From positions 1-7,723 of the forward strand of contig DATMAC010000072.1 in NCBI GenBank assembly GCA_035573655.1: a stretch of 7,723 nt of DNA, written 5' to 3'. The notes beneath the pieces were generated by a model. The model was not told the origin of the DNA. It did no database searches and saw nothing but the letters and a program-made list of their open reading frames with translations. Position numbers and translations under genes: made by a program. This document shows, piece after piece, positions 6,613-7,723 of this stretch (positions within the stretch are counted from its first letter, which is position 1; each line of letters opens with the position of its first letter). This DNA is from Thermoflexus sp035573655. GTDB taxonomy: Bacteria; Chloroflexota; Anaerolineae; Thermoflexales; Thermoflexaceae.

Positions 6613-7377
6613 TCAACCTCCGGATCGCAGCAGCCGTTGATGTTCAACCTTCATACATCGATCCATCACCACCAGCAAGCCTGCCTCGTGAGCCCGTTGG
6701 GCGGCTTCGAAGTGGATCACGCCGAGTTGCATCCAGACCACCTTCGCGCCTTTCGCGATGGCCTGCTCCACGATCTCCGGGACATAGCGGGCGGGTCGGA
6801 AGATGTCGACCACATCCACCGGTTCGGGGATGGAGAGGAGATCGGGATACGAAGGCTCCCCCAGGACCTCCGGGATCGTCGGGTTCACCGGGATGATCCG
6901 ATAGCCCTGGCGCTGGAGATACGAGGCGACCTGGTGGCTGGGCCGTTCTGGGTCCGCGGAGAGGCCGACCACAGCGATGGTGCGGGCCTCCTGTAGGATC
7001 CGGCGCAGGACCGCATCGTCCTGAACCGTGATCGGCTCTGGCATCACCACTTCCACCTGCTGGCGGTCCAAGAGGGTCTGTCCTTCCAAAAGCCGAGCTT
7101 CGACCCGGTAGTGCCCTCCAGGATCGGGATGGGGGAGATGGAGCACATAAGTCGGCTGGAGCTCCATCACACCCATTACGACCATCGAGCGCACTTCCTC
7201 CCCCTGCTCATTGTAGAGGAGCAATTCGAGCTCCGGGGGCTGGGGAAATGGGGACAGTTCCAGCTCCACCACCACTCGTCGTCCATCCGGCATCGGGGTG
7301 GCCCGAAGCCCGTGGATCCGAGGGGCGTTCGATCCTTCCGGCGCTTTCCCTAAGCGGGGGATCACCGTGACCTCCAT
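6613..7377 (-). CDS. CoA-binding (YccU-type) domain protein with extra N-terminal beta domain
   Basis: A 254-aa, likely cytoplasmic protein. Residues about 115-254 form a CoA_binding_2 Rossmann domain of the YccU type: TIAVVGLSADPERPSHQV (133-150), IIPVNP (161-166), VDVVDIFRP (187-195), VVWMQLGV (213-220) and DRCMKVEHQRL (239-249). Family proteins of this type are usually about 140 aa and bind CoA; their cellular role is poorly defined. Residues 1-113 are unrelated, with alternating hydrophobic strands and no signal peptide (RRVVVELELSP, ELELLLYNEQGE, HYRVEARLLEG), suggesting a beta-sandwich of unknown function. The fusion is in one uninterrupted frame. ATG7377 has no strong Shine-Dalgarno ahead; an ATG at 7386 is out of frame. 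It is the first gene of a two-gene unit with the exported GH3-like protein; a functional link is inferred only from the 4-nt spacing. Confidence 0.87.
   Translation of the reverse strand: MEVTVIPRLGKAPEGSNAPRIHGLRATPMPDGRRVVVELELSPFPQPPELELLLYNEQGEEVRSMVVMGVMELQPTYVLHLPHPDPGGHYRVEARLLEGQTLLDRQQVEVVMPEPITVQDDAVLRRILQEARTIAVVGLSADPERPSHQVASYLQRQGYRIIPVNPTIPEVLGEPSYPDLLSIPEPVDVVDIFRPARYVPEIVEQAIAKGAKVVWMQLGVIHFEAAQRAHEAGLLVVMDRCMKVEHQRLLRSGG
6617..6621 (-). promoter_or_regulatory. Shine-Dalgarno site supporting the TTG start of the GH3-like gene
   Basis: Minus-strand GGAGG, 8 nt before TTG6608, lies in the last codons (GGA GGT) of the CoA-binding protein gene. With only 4 nt between stop and start, reinitiation or translational coupling of the two genes is likely. 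Confidence 0.7.
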
Positions 7378-7401
7378 GGCCCATAGATACCATTTGGTTT
7401 C

Positions 7402-7407
7402 ATTGTA
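7402..7407 (-). promoter_or_regulatory. Candidate -10 box for the CoA-binding/GH3-like unit
   Basis: Minus-strand TACAAT (5/6 match to TATAAT) would place transcription start about 17 nt before ATG7377. The expected -35 position reads TTTCTT, a poor match, and falls at the edge of the adjacent palindrome. The short leader agrees with the lack of a clear Shine-Dalgarno site. Confidence 0.3.
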
Positions 7408-7427
7408 GCTCCATACGAAGGGGGAAG

Positions 7428-7470
7428 AAACGATGTAGGGGCGACCCCTGTGGTCGCCCCTACATCGTTT
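7428..7470 (+). repeat. Palindromic repeat copy E, perfect 19-bp stem next to a tRNA
   Basis: The core GTAGGGGCGACC-CCTGT-GGTCGCCCCTAC (7435-7463) fits the consensus of the cluster at 3758-3923. Here pairing extends outward without mismatch (AAACGAT with ATCGTTT) to 19 bp around a 5-nt loop. It begins 4 nt after the tRNA 3' end on the minus strand and is followed there by TTTCTTCCCCC, so it may terminate the tRNA transcript. Confidence 0.85.
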
Positions 7471-7474
7471 CCAG

Positions 7475-7548
7475 CGCCCCCGGCGGGATTCGAACCCGCA
7501 ACACAGGACTTAGGACGCCCTTGCTCTATCCTGTTGAGCTACGGGGGC
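7475..7548 (-). tRNA. tRNA-Arg (anticodon CCT)
   Basis: A 74-nt cloverleaf folded by hand on the minus strand. Acceptor stem GCCCCCG pairs with CGGGGGC (7 bp), discriminator G at 7475. D stem GCTC/GAGC with loop AACAGGATA. Anticodon stem AGGGC/GTCCT (one G-U pair) with loop GTCCTAA: T33 then CCT, reading the AGG arginine codon; anticodon at 7512-7514. Variable loop GTGTT. T stem GCGGG/CCCGC with loop TTCGAAT. CCA is not encoded; GCTGG follows. All arms pair and all invariant positions checked are present, so the gene looks functional. Confidence 0.96.
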
Positions 7549-7563
7549 ATCACCTCCCGAATA

Positions 7564-7569
7564 ATTATA
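7564..7569 (-). promoter_or_regulatory. -10 box of the tRNA-Arg promoter
   Basis: Minus-strand TATAAT, an exact consensus -10, ends 15 nt before the tRNA 5' end, giving a start about 8-9 nt upstream of the mature tRNA. No good -35 is seen at 16-18 nt (GCCCTC region), so activity may depend on the perfect -10 and its AT-rich surroundings. Confidence 0.55.
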
Positions 7570-7635
7570 ACCCGAATCGCTGCCTTGAGGGCAGGGGTTT
7601 GCGTCAGGGCTTTTCAATGTTCTAACCCTCCATTT

Positions 7636-7660
7636 ATTTGGGGTTTTTATTTGGGGTTTT
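7636..7660 (+). repeat. Two-copy tandem repeat ATTTGGGGTTTT
   Basis: The 12-mer ATTTGGGGTTTT occurs at 7636-7647 and 7649-7660, a 13-nt period. A further TTTTGGGG follows the hairpin at 7709-7716. It lies in the gene-free right end of the window, directly before the large hairpin. Role unknown. Confidence 0.75.
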
Positions 7661-7706
7661 CTGGGGCTGGGCCGGGGGCCTTCGGCCCCGGCCCAGCCCC
7701 AGAAAA
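7657..7706. other. Large GC-rich hairpin, 21-bp stem
   Basis: CTGGGGCTGGGCCGGGG (7661-7677) pairs perfectly with 7686-7702, and flanking TTTT (7657-7660) pairs with AAAA (7703-7706). The apex contains GCCTTCGG. The arrangement is T-stem-A on both strands, so neither strand has the T-run expected directly after a GC stem in an ordinary intrinsic terminator. It could end a transcript from a gene beyond the right edge, or be a structural element. Confidence 0.75.
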
Positions 7707-7723
7707 AATTTTGGGGGGGAGGG

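Noticed and set aside
7208..7393. Alternative small protein starting near 7393 or at the ATG at 7386
   Set aside because: It is out of frame with the CoA-binding protein gene and runs inside it; composition is that of a shadow frame.
7580..7594. Short hairpin CTGCC-TTGAG-GGCAG upstream of the tRNA promoter
   Set aside because: Only 5 bp, no T-run and no match to the repeat consensus; expected by chance in GC-rich DNA.
7636..7720. TTTTGGGG motifs as a telomere-like end
   Set aside because: TTTTGGGG resembles ciliate telomere repeats, but there are only a few interrupted copies in a clearly bacterial setting next to a hairpin.

Overview
The window looks like chromosomal DNA from a GC-rich, probably thermophilic bacterium. 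Codon usage strongly favours G/C at third positions. The gene families, and the many short GC-rich palindromes between genes, would suit a member of the Chloroflexota (Anaerolineae or Thermoflexia type). That placement is inferred from general style; no marker gene in the window settles it. Every protein gene but one lies on the minus strand.

Right to left along the minus strand: (i) bases 7549-7723 hold no gene, but contain a tandem TTTGGGG-type repeat, a 21-bp GC-rich hairpin and a potential G-quadruplex; (ii) a tRNA-Arg with anticodon CCT, with a perfect TATAAT -10 box in front and a perfect 19-bp palindrome just behind; (iii) a two-gene unit with a 4-nt gap, made of a CoA-binding-domain protein with an extra N-terminal beta-rich domain and a large exported, membrane-anchored protein built on a glycoside hydrolase family 3 scaffold whose catalytic motifs appear lost; (iv) a 230-bp intergenic region holding four copies of a palindromic repeat; (v) a three-gene acyl-CoA unit: a PaaG-type crotonase, an intact 3-hydroxyacyl-CoA dehydrogenase (4-nt gap) and a second dehydrogenase-fold protein lacking the cofactor and catalytic signatures. 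This unit ends at a strong hairpin, facing a plus-strand family 4 glycosyltransferase whose start lies outside the window.

The acyl-CoA unit can be read as two consecutive steps, isomerisation or hydration followed by NAD-dependent 3-hydroxyacyl-CoA oxidation, as in beta-oxidation or the lower phenylacetate pathway, plus a probable non-catalytic or altered-function paralogue. No other phenylacetate genes are visible.

The least ordinary items are two apparent pseudoenzymes (GH3-like and dehydrogenase-like) in otherwise well-kept operons, and a 29-nt hairpin repeat family with compensating stem changes and a constrained 5-nt loop (CYTRT). One copy of the repeat sits at the 3' end of the tRNA gene, where it may act as a terminator.
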